Shown here: positions 51,971 through 64,000 of the stretch, piece by piece | Layout of the letters: each line of letters starts with the position of its first letter | How positions within the stretch are numbered: position 1 is the first letter of the stretch | Source of the DNA: Actinomucor elegans | Taxonomy: Eukaryota; Mucoromycota; Mucoromycetes; Mucorales; Mucoraceae | Reading direction: 5' to 3' | Length of the DNA: 64,000 nt | Assembly (NCBI GenBank): GCA_026027325.1 | Contig: JAMSLZ010000009.1 | Coordinates: 620,001 to 684,000, forward strand | Program-made: the position numbers and the translations under genes | Notes under the pieces: model-generated | Told to the model about the DNA's origin: nothing | The model's input: only the letters and a program-made list of their open reading frames with translations | Database searches by the model: none

Positions 51971-54145
51971 TATAAAAGCTTGTAAATAAAAATTTAAACT
52001 TTATTGTATCATAATATCTTTCTGTTCCATTCAAGCGTAAAAAATAGAAAGTGAAACGACTATCCTGTCTTTATCGCCCAATGGAAACGAATGTTTATTC
52101 ATATATAGTCACTGATCCGCGGTTCGATCGTATAGCCCATTGTATGACTAAATCAGTCACCTTTAATTAACTATAATTAAGTAATGCGGTCAAGGCATTT
52201 TATGCAAAAATAAAAAAAATAAAAAAAAGAGCATTTGATGAGCTGAATCTCTGGTTAGATTAGAGACAAATGTTTACTTTGGTCATGATCTAATTAGATG
52301 CGACATTTGACTGGGATCCGAAAAAAGATATATTGATTTATACCTTCATATTGCATGAAATTGCAAGTAATGAACAGCGCATCTCTAAAATACAATATAA
52401 CTATTATATTTTCAATCAAATAATAGTTGTAATAAAAGAAATGTCTCAATCTAAACATGTAGTAATTGTCAAATGCAATGCTGAATTGGAATCAGTCAAG
52501 AAATGAAAACGAGTCAACTTTCTCACGCTCATATTGTTTGTGAAGGGTAAAAAAAAACCATCATATTCAAAATGTACAAGGCCTATTCATCTTATGAATT
52601 GAGTATGGTCACTGATACCTAATGTATTTTTTTTTCTGAATTTTGTGGCGTATACAATATTGGCGCTATAATAGTTTTTCTAAAAGTTCCAAAAGCCATA
52701 TTTTAACAATTGTAAAGGTTGAACTACTCGAAAGAAATAACGATTGAGCTCTACACCATTCAGTATATCTTTAACTTCTATATTGTGCTTTTTTTTTCGT
52801 GATGAAAAGTGAGAGCAATGTTGAAGTATTTCATTCTGTATAAGCTTGGGTCTTAATTGTTTAATTGTCAACGATCAAAACAATTGAGAAAATGCATAGC
52901 AGGATATATTTGCATTCACTTTTAAAGGTATTATTAAAACGTTCCTTAGACGCAATATTCATTGAACATTCTCTTCTACAACTTGAACAATTCATTGATA
53001 CTATGATCATTATTGGAGAGGCTTGAAAGGAAAGATGTAGCTGTAAGAAGCAAATTTAAACGATGAATAATGCTTTTATACTGCCAGAAAGCGATACAAA
53101 AAAAAACTCTCCTCCACCAGGATACAATTACTTGTTCAATTCCATAGCACTTCCTGTCGTTAGTGGTGGCCTATCAGCCGGGGAGCAGGAGAGTCTGCTC
53201 CTTCGACCCTCCTTGAGCGAGGATCATCAGCGTTTAACGGATGAAAAGCAATATTCGTTAGCATAAATCAGCATATTAATCTATCCATAGAAAGATGTTT
53301 ATAAACACTATTATCTTATTAGATGAACTGACGCATCTTGAGTAATATCAGATCATCACGATTAGGTTTATTAAATAAATGGATGCATATATTAAGATAG
53401 AAAGGGCTATCCTTACTACAAATAGACGGATATACAAGACTAAGCATTTCAAGTGTAGTGATTTAAATCGAGACTATCAGAGGTAAATGAGTGTGTCAGG
53501 ATAGCAGATTTGTTGAATTTCATACAACTCGTGTTCTTGAATCTTGTAAGATTCATGGATAGATTATACACATACCCTATCTTCTATAAACTGTAACGCA
53601 TAGTTCACTAGAGTATAAAGATGGGAGCTATTTCACTTATGAACGTTTCGACATTGGCGTAAAGTATGAATCAACCTACTGATCTCTGGCAGAATGTCGT
53701 GTCTTGATGGCAAATTGAAATACAATGAATTGATATTATGCTAATTCTGTAATGCAAGTCAATAATTTAGCGAGTCGTTCATGTTGTGTAAGAAAATCAA
53801 ACAAGATCTCACTCGGAGGGGACAAAGAAGTACGACAAACTTGAATTATAGGAAGCGTTCATAATATTTTAGTCAATAAATAGCGCTGGTAAATGTGGTA
53901 GTTCATTGTAAATGTAAAACTATTAATCAAATGTCATTTGACTGGGATTGGCAAAGAGATCTAGCCGCTCTTATTATGTTCACTACGCTCATTACGAAAT
54001 GGAGGTAACTACCACCCAGCTATCGCTTTGTTTGTTTGCTGTCCCCATAACAGAATAGGACAAGAGTGCATATTCCACCGTCACAAAAAGGAAATTAAAA
54101 TTCTTCGTTGTTTCTTTTCTTTCTTTCTCTTTGACATTTACTACC
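51971..54145. other. Intergenic region with a weak small ORF
   Basis: Between the KICS2-like and peroxiredoxin genes. A 67-codon frame at 53063-53266 (+, MNNAFILPESDTKKN ... KQYSLA) has mixed composition and a good start context but no known domain; it may be a short gene. Repeat fragments related to the dispersed GATC-rich family lie at 52292-52320 and 53931-53962, both containing CATTTGACTGGGAT. Confidence 0.5.
53063..53266 (+). CDS. Small hypothetical ORF, unknown
   Basis: 67 aa starting MNNAFILPESDTKK and ending KQYSLA, rich in Ser, Pro and Leu, with no signal peptide, transmembrane segment or known motif (YNYLFNSIALPVVSGGLSAG in the middle is mildly hydrophobic). It has no splice extension that I can support and no clear TATA box. 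It is listed because it is the best open frame in a 2-kb gap; it may equally be chance. Confidence 0.22.
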   Translation: MNNAFILPESDTKKNSPPPGYNYLFNSIALPVVSGGLSAGEQESLLLRPSLSEDHQRLTDEKQYSLA

Positions 54146-54973
54146 ATGACCTTGTTAATGACCGAAAGCGGCGTCAGTACGCTCGATAGCACGGCAGCGA
54201 ACAGAAAAAGACGCCGCTTGGAAGGTCAAGAAAACATGGACGGGACCACTACGCCCTTGATGATTAACCCAGTATCCCAACAGTTGAACCGAGTTAATAT
54301 GGTAGCGCCCGACTTTAATTGTGCAGCTGTATTGAATAATCAAATTAGCCGTATTCAACTTTCGAGCCTGTTTTCGCAATATAAAGCTGTAGTTTTGTTT
54401 TTTTATGAATGCGATTTGTATGTAGACACTACTCTTATGCTCTATTTAATATTAATCACTTGCTTTGTCATAGTACACCTAGTGCTTGCAAAGATATCGC
54501 ATTGATCAAGTAATGTATAACCGATAGGCCATGCTTTCCTTAAAACTAAATGTTTTGTAGCGATAATTTTGAACGTTTTCAGTCTTGTAATACGGTCCCT
54601 TTAGCTATGTCAACAGATACAGAGATGGTTCATATAGCGTTTATGAATCAGTCCACCTTGGGGTTTACACCTTTGTTTCCTCTTGGTAAATACCTTTGCA
54701 TTCTATAGTGACTTGGCTAACTCGTTAGTTATGCAGTTTCTGACACTACGCGTTCAGTATCTCGACATTTCAACGTTATAAATCCGAAAACGGGCTTGGC
54801 ACGACGAGCTGCGTTCATCATTGACAATACAAGACAAGTTAGGTTCTCCCTTGTTATTGAAGATGATAGAATTGCTCATTCTATGCATACCATTTGTACT
54901 ATAGTAAGCTGAAAAATACTATTGAAAGACTAATAATCTAATCATTATCTCAATCTAGCTTCAAACCTTTTAA
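54146..54973 (+). CDS. Atypical peroxiredoxin (AhpC/TSA fold), possibly nuclear
   Basis: Predicted thiol peroxidase. Exons 54146-54417, 54474-54509, 54561-54685, 54737-54903 and 54959-54973 join in phase to 204 aa. A basic NRKRRRLE near the N-terminus resembles a nuclear localisation signal, as in nuclear Dot5/PrxQ proteins. The fold is recognised by VAPDFNCAAVLNNQISRIQL, the strand VVLFFYECDFTPSACKD, and RRAAFIIDNTRQVRFSLVIEDD with its conserved Arg before the FIID strand. The catalytic loop reads T-P-S-A-C rather than the usual T-x-x-C, so the peroxidatic Cys is displaced by one residue or activity is altered. The last 15-nt exon (LQTF) was chosen because a GTAAGC donor at 54904 precedes the read-through stop. 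Subfamily is uncertain. Confidence 0.78.
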
Positions 54974-56340
54974 ACTAGACAGTTCTCGTATGTTATTTAA
55001 CGAGACAATCAAGCGCAAGATCATCACATTTCATCATCCATTTACTTTTTAATTCGATATAAAGAAACTCATATTTATTATTATTACGCACAGACCACAC
55101 ATTTAATACAAGAAGCGCTTTAGTTATTCAATCTTGAATCGAAAACTTTTATCCAGTAGTATCAAAAAAAAAATTTAAAAGAGAAGTGTCTGTTTTTCTT
55201 TAACGATCGCGTTAAAAATAGTGCCTATTGTTCTTTTAATTTGCTTTTATTGAAGCAAAAACAGTATCTGCAGGTACAATATGATTCATAGCGTTCACAC
55301 ATGTTACATCATTTTTAGCTATTGGGGGGGGGGGTTGACAAGTTCACCCTTCTTTGTTCTTCTACTACGATTACTGTTTGATAAAAAATACAAGGATTAT
55401 ATTGCATTTTAGTAATGTACTGTGAATCACATACAACTTTACACAATACGAATGTAAAGGCCGAGGATCTCTCCTCTGATCCCGGTCAAATATCGTATCT
55501 GGAGAGCGCTATACCTACCCAGAATGAGCTACTGCATTTATTAAAAAGCTTGTTTGACCGAATCATAATTGTTATATTACCATTAACAATCATCCGTTGT
55601 ATTCCATATAAAATACAGTAATTAATTTCAGAGCACTTGACCGTTTTTGCTCCAATATCGTACTCTGCTTAGCACTACATGTTCAAACCCAACTATTGCA
55701 TCTAGGGTAACATTAAAAGTACCCTTAGAGAAATTTTCTTTTTTCCAAACAAAAAAAAAGGGCGTTTATTTGTTCACTCATATCAGCGATACACGTACTT
55801 GCGAATTGTGGTATAGGCACTATTAAATCCAAAGTAATAGCATCTAGCATCAAAATAGCGCTACTGAGAGCTAAATATCAAAAGTATGCGATTCTGTTTG
55901 TTCTTGGAGTTTGATAAGGTAGGTACCTGTTCATATTGCGCTATAGATTATGTGTACTTCATATAAAGTGGATCTAATTACTGAGATCTTTTTCTCAGGA
56001 CAAGGATTTTAGTTACTGATTATTGGATGAAAATATATTAATAACCCTGTCTCTGAGGAGATTTATTTTTTAAAAAGTGGAATGGGCCTCTAAATTGGCG
56101 CCGTGCAGTGCACTTCAGCAGTACTAATATTCTGCAGACACTTGTAGGAAATAGATACATTGTACACTATGGATGTTTTATCAGTGTATATAAAGTTATA
56201 TACTTTTCTGTTAAAAAAAATATTACTTCGTCCAGATTATTGTAGATCTGCTGTACGTATACCTGAATACAAACGGAAGAGCGCAATTTTTCAATTTACT
56301 CTGGGCACTGAAACTTCTTCATTCCGATCTATTTATTGAG

Positions 56341-56371
<31 letters not shown>

Positions 56372-58103
56372 GATGGTATGACCATGTACTAATTGGCATC
56401 GACAGGAAAATACCAATATGCTTAAATGGTCGTGTTACTAATTTATATCAATATATTGCTATTGTTATTAAGCACAGTATTGTCATCTTTGGTAAAATTG
56501 GATCGTCAATTTTGTTATAGTCTTCCAGTCAGTAAAAACCGCTCAACTTAATTAGATCTTGTTCAAGCAGTAGCTATACCGGGTTTGATAATATGTGATT
56601 GCTTATACTATGGTGCAACCAAATAAAAATCATCCAAGCAGTACATACTAGTTGCCTTATTTCTAAACATACTATAATAATATCATCAGCACATCGACAA
56701 GTTACAATGATTATAGTCCAGCAAATAGCCCCGTGTTTATGTGCTTAAGCATAAATTGATGTTTGAAGTAAGTAGATGCAGGATATCGGAAGATTAAATG
56801 ACGCCTTACTAAAAAAAAATCGTGCAGTTGCATCTAGATCAACAACGAACAGATTTGTTGCTATAATTTCCGAGCAATATATAAGAAACACCTTGCTCTA
56901 CCCAATGGACTACATGTATATGTTTCCGTTATAAAAGTGATGCAATCTATAAGAAAGAAATCGTGTTTCGTCTACAAAGAGATTAGATAAAGACACTCAA
57001 CAAATTTTATACGCTTAGGTGGGAATAGATAGAGATTTATTTTGCATATACTGAATACATTTTACAAATGGTGAGTTGGGCAGTATTTTGTAAACACTTT
57101 TGTATAAATATTAGTTTTGGGATGTATCAAAGCATTTTCAGTGATATATAACCTTGACTGATTTAAAAAGAAAGTACCAATGGCTGATTATTATTATTAT
57201 TTTTTGTAAAAGATGTAGAAGAAAGAGATACCTCCTTTTTATATACCAATAATCAGTATATAGTTTGGATTCATTAAGGTAAAAAACTTGTTATGTAACT
57301 AGTTGGAAATAATCATGTATAATTACCATTCACGATCCATACATTACGAAAAGATGCATTTCAAGCAAGTATAGTATTCGATGATGTTACCCAACTATTC
57401 ACCATGATATGCCTTAATTTGAACAATGGAAAATACGAGAAACATCTATCACTTTATCTTGAAATATATTCTGTTAGTAAATAGACCTTCTTCAAGCTAT
57501 ATTGATCCTTTTCCTCACTTTTTGCTACGAAATATTGATGTATTTTCATATAATGGTAATCTTTCTCTTGTTTATGCTAGTTTAAAAATGTTCGAACTAG
57601 TGTGAAGGTAAACATATTACAAAGAGCCGCCTTGGTCTTATCATCTCAATCAACGCCAATTATAGTTTAGTTGCAATAAGGGCATATTTCAGGTTATATA
57701 GATTCTAACAAACAGAGCAAACTTGATTGAGGTTTAACAGTGAAAGACAATCAGTGACAGACTGGATGCTGACCATATTATTACTGATTAAAAGGTGGTA
57801 CATCTTGTATTTACTTTCCAAATAGTAACACACATAAACTGTCTTTTTTTCTATAGCAATAGTTTGTCTTAGAGGCCTAAATATGCCACATCTATGATGA
57901 AAGGTCTTTCAACAATAAAAAAAAAAAGTAGAACTTCTTCAATTATGCGTGGGTCAAGTATTGACCAGTCAAGTTTCAGTATTTTTGACAGGCACATTGT
58001 GACAGCGTTTCGTTGGGTGAACCGCTGTGGCGTTTTTATTTCCAAAATGCTTCCCGGGGGAAAAAAGCTTTCCTGCTTGAATAATTCACTCTATTGACAT
58101 AGT
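54974..58103. other. Gene-poor region
   Basis: About 3.1 kb without a recognised gene. Holds copy 2 of the dispersed repeat (55466-55542), a G10 tract at 55324-55333, a pure T tract near 56341-56367 and many AT-rich stretches. A frame at 57894-58097 directly before ENP2 has no domain and may be leader sequence. Confidence 0.55.
55466..55542 (+). repeat. Dispersed GATC-rich repeat, copy 2
   Basis: Begins GGATCTCTCCTCTGATCCCGG and ends AGAATGAGCTACTGCATTTATT, the latter 22 bp identical to copy 1 at 20849-20870. About 56 bp separate the head and tail motifs in both copies. Confidence 0.6.
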
Positions 58104-60323
58104 ATGGTTTTACAAGTAACAACTGCCAACAACGTTAAAGTATATACCGTTTCTGGAGGTCTTGGTTCTAGATCTATTCCTGATTGGCTTGTCCGTCAAA
58201 AGAAAAAGTCTTTAAAGAAGGATTTCGGTAATTCGCAACCAGAAAAAAAAAAGATCTGTACTTACTTTTTTTTTTTTTTTTTACATGTAGATTTCCGTAC
58301 CAGAGTTGAGCTTATTCAAGATTTCGAATTTCCTGAAGCATCAAATCGTGTTAAAACAACTCGCGATGGAAAGTACGTTGTTGCAACTGGTACTTATAAA
58401 CCTCAAATGAGAGTGTTTGAATTTGCAGACATGTCCATGAAGTTCGAACGTCATACTGATGCGGAAACTTTAAATTTTGAGGTAAAAAGAAAAAAAAAAA
58501 AAAGAATGCAATAGAACTGTATACTTATATTGTGCATATAGATTTTATCAGATGACTGGACCAAGCAAGCACTTTTACAAAACGATCGTTCAGTTGAACT
58601 TCATTCACAAGGTGGTATTCACTATCGTACTAGAATTCCCAAGTTTGGCCGCGATCTTGCATACCATTTCCCTTCTTGCGATCTCATGGTTACAGCTTCT
58701 GGTTCAGACGTATATCGACTTAATTTGGATCAAGGACGATTCCTCAACCCGATCCAAACCGATTCTGAAGAAGGTGTTAATTGTGTCGAAATCAATCCAG
58801 CTCATCAATTGTTTGGTATGGGTACAGCAAAGGGTACAGTTGAATTATGGGATCCACGATCCAAGTCGCGTGTGGGCCTTTTATCAAACTTGGAAGTACC
58901 AGCACAGTTTGGTAGAGATGATAACACAGTTTTGGAAGTATCTGCGCTCAAGTTCCGCAATGATGGTTTGACCATGGGTGTAGGAACAACCACTGGTCAT
59001 ACTTTATTATATGATTTGAGATCCACTGTGCCCACTATTGTTAAAGATCACCAATATGGTTTCCCCATCAAAACCATTCATTTCCACAAGGGTGCTGCTG
59101 GTGCCAATGACTCAGAAACTGGTGGTGATAAGGTTATTGTCTCTGATTGTAAGATTGTCAAGATCTGGGATCGTGCCAGCGGAAAGCATTTCACTTCTAT
59201 TGAACCTGAGACAGATATCAACGACGTAACGACTGTAGATGACAGTGGTTTGATTTTCACAGCCAACGAAGGTATCCAGATGGGATCCTACTTTATTCCC
59301 CAATTGGGCCCTGCACCTCGATGGGCCTCTTTCCTCGAAAACCTCACAGAAGAAATGGAAGAGAACCCCAATCGCGATATTTACGACGAATACAAATTTA
59401 TCACTCGCAAAGAACTCACTGCTTTGGGTTTGGAGCATCTCATGGGTACCAATGTACTCAAGGCCTATATGCATGGTTTCTTTGTCGATTTGCGTTTGTA
59501 TGAAAAGGCTAGACTTATTGCTAATCCCTTTGCCTATGACGATTATCGTGAGCGTGCTGTTAAAGACAAGATTGAAAAAGAACGTGGTTCTCGTATTCGT
59601 GCTGTCAAGCAATTGCCTAGTGTTAACAAGGCACTTGCCAAGCAGCTTCTATCTGAACAAGCCGATGGCAAGAAGAAAGCTGATAAGGGCGAACTTCTTG
59701 GTGATAGTCGTTTCGCTGACTTGTTTGCTGACCCTGACTTCCAAGTGGATGAAAAGTCTAAAGAGTTTCAATTGTTACATCCCCAAGTTGTAAGTGTACT
59801 ATTGATTAAATGCAGCAGTAAATTGACTTTTGTATTATAGAAACAAAGTAGACACTCTAGATCAGACGACGAAGAAGAGGACGAGGACGAGGAAGAAGAA
59901 CCAATGCAGGAAATGCAAGACGATGCTGAAGATATGGATACAGACGATAGTGATCGCGTGTCTGGCGATTCTGACAGCGAAGATGATATCGTTTCAAAGA
60001 TTCGTAAAGAAAGAGGCCTGGAAGTACGCGATAAAAAACAAATCTCCACATCGATCCGTTCTGGCGCAAGAACAAATACCAAGAAGCGTGGACCTGAGAT
60101 GCGTATGGGTACAGTAGGCGGTAGAATGAGCGGTAAGAATGACAGTAAAAAGTCATTTGCATCTAGATTACAGTCAGAAGACAGCCGTCGTAAGAGTGAA
60201 GGACATAGAATATCACGTACAGCTATGGGTGGCATGGAGATGTCTTTTACACCTCAATCAACTAAAAAGAAGGGTGGTGTCAGCAAGGATAATAATAAGA
60301 ACAAGAACAAGCGCCGAGCATAA
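58104..60323 (+). CDS. ENP2: ENP2/NOL10 ribosome-biogenesis WD40 protein
   Basis: Nucleolar factor of the small-subunit processome (18S rRNA maturation). Exons 58104-58227, 58291-58481, 58542-59789 and 59841-60323 join in phase to 681 aa. The N-terminus MVLQVTTANNVKVYTVSGG and IPDWLVRQKKKSLKKDFDFRTRVELIQDF are hallmarks. WD repeats follow (IPKFGRDLAYHFPSCDLMV, GVNCVEINPAHQLFGMGTA, FPIKTIHFH). The middle has PAPRWASFLENLTEEMEE and a conserved NUC153-like segment (DSRFADLFADPDFQVDE) before an acidic (EEEDEDEEEEP) and then a basic Lys/Arg-rich tail. Length and domain order match the family. All motifs intact. Confidence 0.95.
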
Positions 60324-61718
60324 GAAAGACTTACATACATATCTTCTTTACATAACACCTTCACATTTTCAATAGACTTCTTTAATTGTATCATTCCCAC
60401 TTCTTTATCATAATATGTCTCTTATCTGTATTATCCTCATCGAAAAATAAATCGAATCTCTTGTTTTTCATCCATAAAGTAACCAAGCCTTGCTATTATA
60501 GTTTAGATACTAACACATGCCTGCTTACACAATTTAGAAAACGTAATAGAAATAGCGACCCAGTTTCAGTGGCAAGGGATGCCATGTCTCGAGTATTTTC
60601 TGTATCAAAAATAGCTTTGCAGACTATGCCACTAAAATACTGCCCGTGCGCTCACAAACATCTCTAAATTTCTTACTCGATTCCGTTTTAATGTTGGATT
60701 TGACGAGTAGTAGATCTGTAGAATGAAGCTTTGGATCTACTATCTATAGCCATTAACTAACTGAATATGTAATATATGCTATAGATTTTGTTGTGTAGAT
60801 CAAATCAAAGGATTTGCAAATCGCTCAGCATATCCAGATCCAATGCTGTATCGGTATCTAATAAAACTTGGAATCTATTTCAGTTCCATCGTTATATTAA
60901 ACGATTATCTTAGCGTCATTGATTTAACTTAATGCCTTCTTTTCTTTAATAAATCTGGCAATACATACAAAGTCAAAGTATGCATATCTACTAAATAAAC
61001 AGATAATGAAATGCCATAAAAAAAAAGAGCACCATTTAATCCAGAATAGCAACGATCTCAACTAAAGCTGTGATAAAGCTAATGATTAATTAATGCAATA
61101 TATTTAATGTATTGCAGCAGAATAAAACAGTGTAATGGATGCAGTAGATGATTATGAATGTAGACCATTCTAACCAGATACGATGTCTGTCCAGGGTTAG
61201 TCGAGACATCTATAGATGATTAAATATTGAGTATGTAATAAGTATAGCCTGCCACTGATTTCTTACAGCGACGCATAGGTATTTCGATTCAGTTGAATTA
61301 AGATTTTGATAAATAAAATAGTTTATTCTGAGCCTGAATCACTATGCAGATGCTACATTTGATCGAAAATAACAGAAAAAAAAACCCCAGCGCTGATTAA
61401 TCTTGGTTGAATGTATAAAATGTAGCTTACTCAGATCCAGTATTAAAAAGGTTTTTAAAACAAAAACATCAACGCTATGCCTCAGGAATGAATTTTCCAA
61501 TCTAAATCTTTCTTTTGGTAGTAGTAAAGTGACAAAAGTAGATTTAATGTACGTTTGCATATATTTATACTATTTTCCTTAGATGAAAACTCGGCATATG
61601 GTTGTAGCACTAAAAAAGTAAAAAATTCGCTATAATTCGACAGTTATTGTCCATCCCTAAATAAAATTGCGCATGATTCTTGCGCCATTCGATACACAAT
61701 AATAGACATTTCATCCAT

Positions 61719-61753
<35 letters not shown>

Positions 61754-62102
61754 ATTTAGACGAGCTTCGGAAATTAATGAAAGGATGCACTACCAGCCAA
61801 TCAAAGATGCAAAAACTCCCAGGCTGCTATAGTAGGCTGGTTATATCGCCACTTCAAATCTAATATGAATAAATGAACCATAGAAATTGATATCAGCTCT
61901 CAATTAAACTAACTACTGATCGTTTTCAATTGTTAAAGACTCACGTTCAGTACAGCATTTTAAACATATTATCGTCAAAACAAGCCAATACATCTGTATT
62001 TTGAAGCAATACTAACATGCCTTTCTTTAAACAAGTGATATGTAATGGCCACAAATCGCATTAGACTGATGGAGCATTGGATCCTAACTTGTTGAATATC
62101 CG

Positions 62103-62138
<36 letters not shown>

Positions 62139-62999
62139 TTTGGTTGATCGATAATCGATACCTTTTATATAATACAATGCGAAAGTCGATATAAGAACTA
62201 AAAGAGATGGTGTAACTGTTATGAACCAAACGAAAAACATGTATGGTACACACATTGCATTGCATGCACGTATATAACGTGATTACTGACAGTGTAAATT
62301 GGCTTTGAATCTATATCGGGTAGAAACGACGATCACCCAGTAGAGCCTATCAACTAAGGTTCAGTTTATTAGATATTCTCGGCTTGAAATGAGTAAAATA
62401 GTCCCTATTTAACATATATCCGATTATCAATGTCAGTGTTCAATGAAAATGTTCTTGTGGTATGTCATTGTACAGCTTCCGCGCCTTATTAAATTAGAAG
62501 CATGCTATTTGATCCGGGCTCTCCGACAAAAAAGCACAAAAGAATTCTCGAATGAACAATGAAGCCTGTTTGAGGCTTTAAAAAGATGGCTTATATCATT
62601 ATAAATCATAGTAGAGACTTGCTTGTACAATAAGTTCTACATATAAGAAACATGATATTTTTTAAACGATAAGGCCCCTCATTATTCAATAGGACGCGGG
62701 TACTCTCCTCCCCTTGACTCGCTGTATATAGCACAGCTCCACCCCCAGTCCCCAAAAAGATGTTTGCGGGACTGCTTACACGTGACTTGAATAAGGCTAT
62801 ATATAAGGGGAGGGGCCAGCCTTTTCTTTCATTCTAAAAAAAAAAAAAAACTCTCCCTTTTTTCTCTTTTTCTTATATTCTTCTTTGTTTTGATAACAGA
62901 AGAGAACACGATTATACCTTTTTCTCATTATATATATATATATATCTTGTATACATCCATCTCAGCTGGTTCTGTTCAATAACTCACATATATCAAATC
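60324..62999. other. Intergenic region with promoter of the coiled-coil gene
   Basis: No gene is recognised; the frame 60386-60667 has no domain. Contains a pure T29 tract (61722-61750), a (TA)n microsatellite at about 62105-62138, a dispersed-repeat fragment at about 62497-62525 and, at the right end, a compact promoter (described separately). Confidence 0.55.
62675..62820 (+). promoter_or_regulatory. Promoter with STRE, E-box and TATA of the coiled-coil gene
   Basis: TATATATAA at 62798-62806 lies about 195 bp before the ATG at 63000. CACGTG (62779-62784) is an E-box, the site class of bHLH proteins. CCCCT-type stress-response-like elements occur at 62675-62679 and 62710-62714, and AGGGG at 62806-62815 (twice). 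The cluster suggests a regulated, strong gene. The link to stress or to any specific factor is inference. Confidence 0.45.
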
Positions 63000-63541
63000 A
63001 TGACCCTGCAATCTCAACCTCAACCTCAACCTCAGTATTTAAACAATGAATTTGATAAACTAAGCATGAAAGGTAATATTTATATATATTTGTAATAAAA
63101 GATAGCTTCTGATAGTTCTCTTTAGAAGATACCAAGAATTGCTTGAAACTCGAGATTGATAATGCGTATCTTCAACAGCAAAACGAACATTTAAACAAGG
63201 AACTCTCTTTTGCTAGATATACGATTAACGCATTAAAGGGTATTGCCAACCAAAGAGACACTGCTTTGAACGATGCCAGGCTGGAACTGGAAAAGGCTTT
63301 ACAGCATATCCAATTATTGAGTTATACATTAAAGCAGCAGCAACATCGATATAGCCTATCTGGTATAGGTCTTGTTCAAGATACTGACTTGTCGGACGAC
63401 TTATCGGAAGAAGATGATTTCGAACAGCAGCAACCACGTCGTCCTTTAGATATTATGTCTAAATTACCCCTACGTCAACCTCCCATGACTGATGAAATTT
63501 TTATGCCTGATCGTCATATTGTTAATGATAATATTTTTTAA
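63000..63541 (+). CDS. Small coiled-coil protein, unknown function
   Basis: Exons 63000-63072 and 63126-63541 (intron GT-AG, phase 1) give 162 aa. The N-terminus carries repeated Gln-Pro dipeptides (SQPQPQPQ), then a long heptad-like coiled coil (about residues 28-100: LKLEIDNAYLQQQNEHLNKEL ... ALQHIQLLSYTLKQQQ), then an acidic patch (DLSDDLSEEDDFEQQQ) and a hydrophobic-polar end (MSKLPLRQPPMTDEIFMPDRH). I do not recognise the family. A regulated promoter and an AATAAA at 63564 frame it well. It may be an adaptor or scaffold; nothing more can be said. Confidence 0.7.
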
Positions 63542-64000
63542 AGAGTTGACCTCTTTAACCAATAATAAAATGTTTCTTTTCATTGTTCAAACAAGCCATC
63601 ATTTTTATTTATTTATTTCAAGCAGTAAAAATAAAAAGTAAAAAAAAAAAAAGCACCCTTCTTCTACTACTGCATTCATGTGAAGCTGAAACCTTCTTTT
63701 TTAGCACCCATTTTTTAGTTGCAGAATGTGTATTTCGACATCAGCCTGGATTACACAGTAATTCACTAAACGTGATGTCTTGATGTGGTTTCTATTAGCC
63801 ATGTACCAAAGGAAACAACGGTAAAAAAGCTGTCTGGATTCTGGATCCTTACTTGATTTGTTAGGTGTTTCAGCCGTAACACATAGATTTAACCAATTAA
63901 CGCGTTTCCTTATACGAATTTGCGGACGATGAAACTCTTTAAGTTTTTATCATAAAAACCAGCCCAATCTCTTCTTTTGTGGAGTATTGAAGAATAAAAC
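63542..64000. other. Right-end flank
   Basis: 3' flank of the coiled-coil gene with AATAAA at 63564-63569, an A-rich tract near 63640 and no further gene recognised up to the window edge. Confidence 0.5.
63564..63569 (+). terminator. Polyadenylation signal AATAAA
   Basis: AATAAA about 23 bp after the stop codon of the coiled-coil gene, with T-rich sequence downstream. Confidence 0.5.

Noticed and set aside
52110..52135. GGTTCGATC stretch, resembling a tRNA B box
   Set aside because: No matching acceptor stem, A box or cloverleaf can be built around it.

Overview
This is nuclear DNA from a filamentous fungus, most likely an early-diverging one of the Mucoromycota (Mucorales type). The evidence is: AT-rich intergenic DNA with long A/T tracts, many short (about 40-80 bp) GT-AG introns, poly-Q-rich transcription factors, a CYP505-type P450/reductase fusion, and a homologue of the KICSTOR subunit KICS2, which yeasts lack. 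Species cannot be named from the sequence alone.

Layout, left to right. 1-2245: no recognisable gene. 2246-3648 (+): DH-domain Rho GEF; 3858-5499 (+): alpha-arrestin; 5565-7994 (-): Mga2/Spt23-like IPT factor, convergent with the arrestin and carrying an apparent one-base frameshift. 7995-11605: gene-poor, with a small TA-flanked inverted-repeat element. 11606-15458 (+): self-sufficient P450-reductase fusion. 16657-18683 (-): secretory GH47 mannosidase; 18968-20053 (-): OCIA-like small membrane protein. 20054-22815: gene-poor. 22816-24491 (+): two-RRM protein, convergent with 24533-26247 (-): RluA-type pseudouridine synthase; 26527-27132 (-): ribosomal protein eL42. 27311-28295: 5'-truncated LINE insertion with poly(A) tail and 9-bp target-site duplication. 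28296-34031: gene-poor, with one broken mobile-element-like gene. 34032-35211 (-): bHLH factor. 37626-42095 (-): SWR1 remodeller; 44427-45594 (-): PHD-finger protein; 46880-49724 (-): CSL (CBF1/RBP-J) transcription factor. 50279-51970 (+): KICS2 homologue, with an apparent one-base frameshift and a GC-AG intron. 54146-54973 (+): atypical peroxiredoxin. 58104-60323 (+): ENP2/NOL10 ribosome-biogenesis factor. 63000-63541 (+): small coiled-coil protein behind a strong TATA/E-box promoter.

The genes are not an operon or obvious cluster. Many are regulatory or growth-linked: chromatin (SWR1, PHD), transcription (Mga2-like, bHLH, CSL), translation and ribosome assembly (eL42, ENP2, pseudouridine synthase) and nutrient signalling (KICS2). 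Gene models were built by hand from ORFs, splice consensus and reading phase; every exon chain closes in phase except the two flagged frameshift genes, which each fall one nucleotide short.
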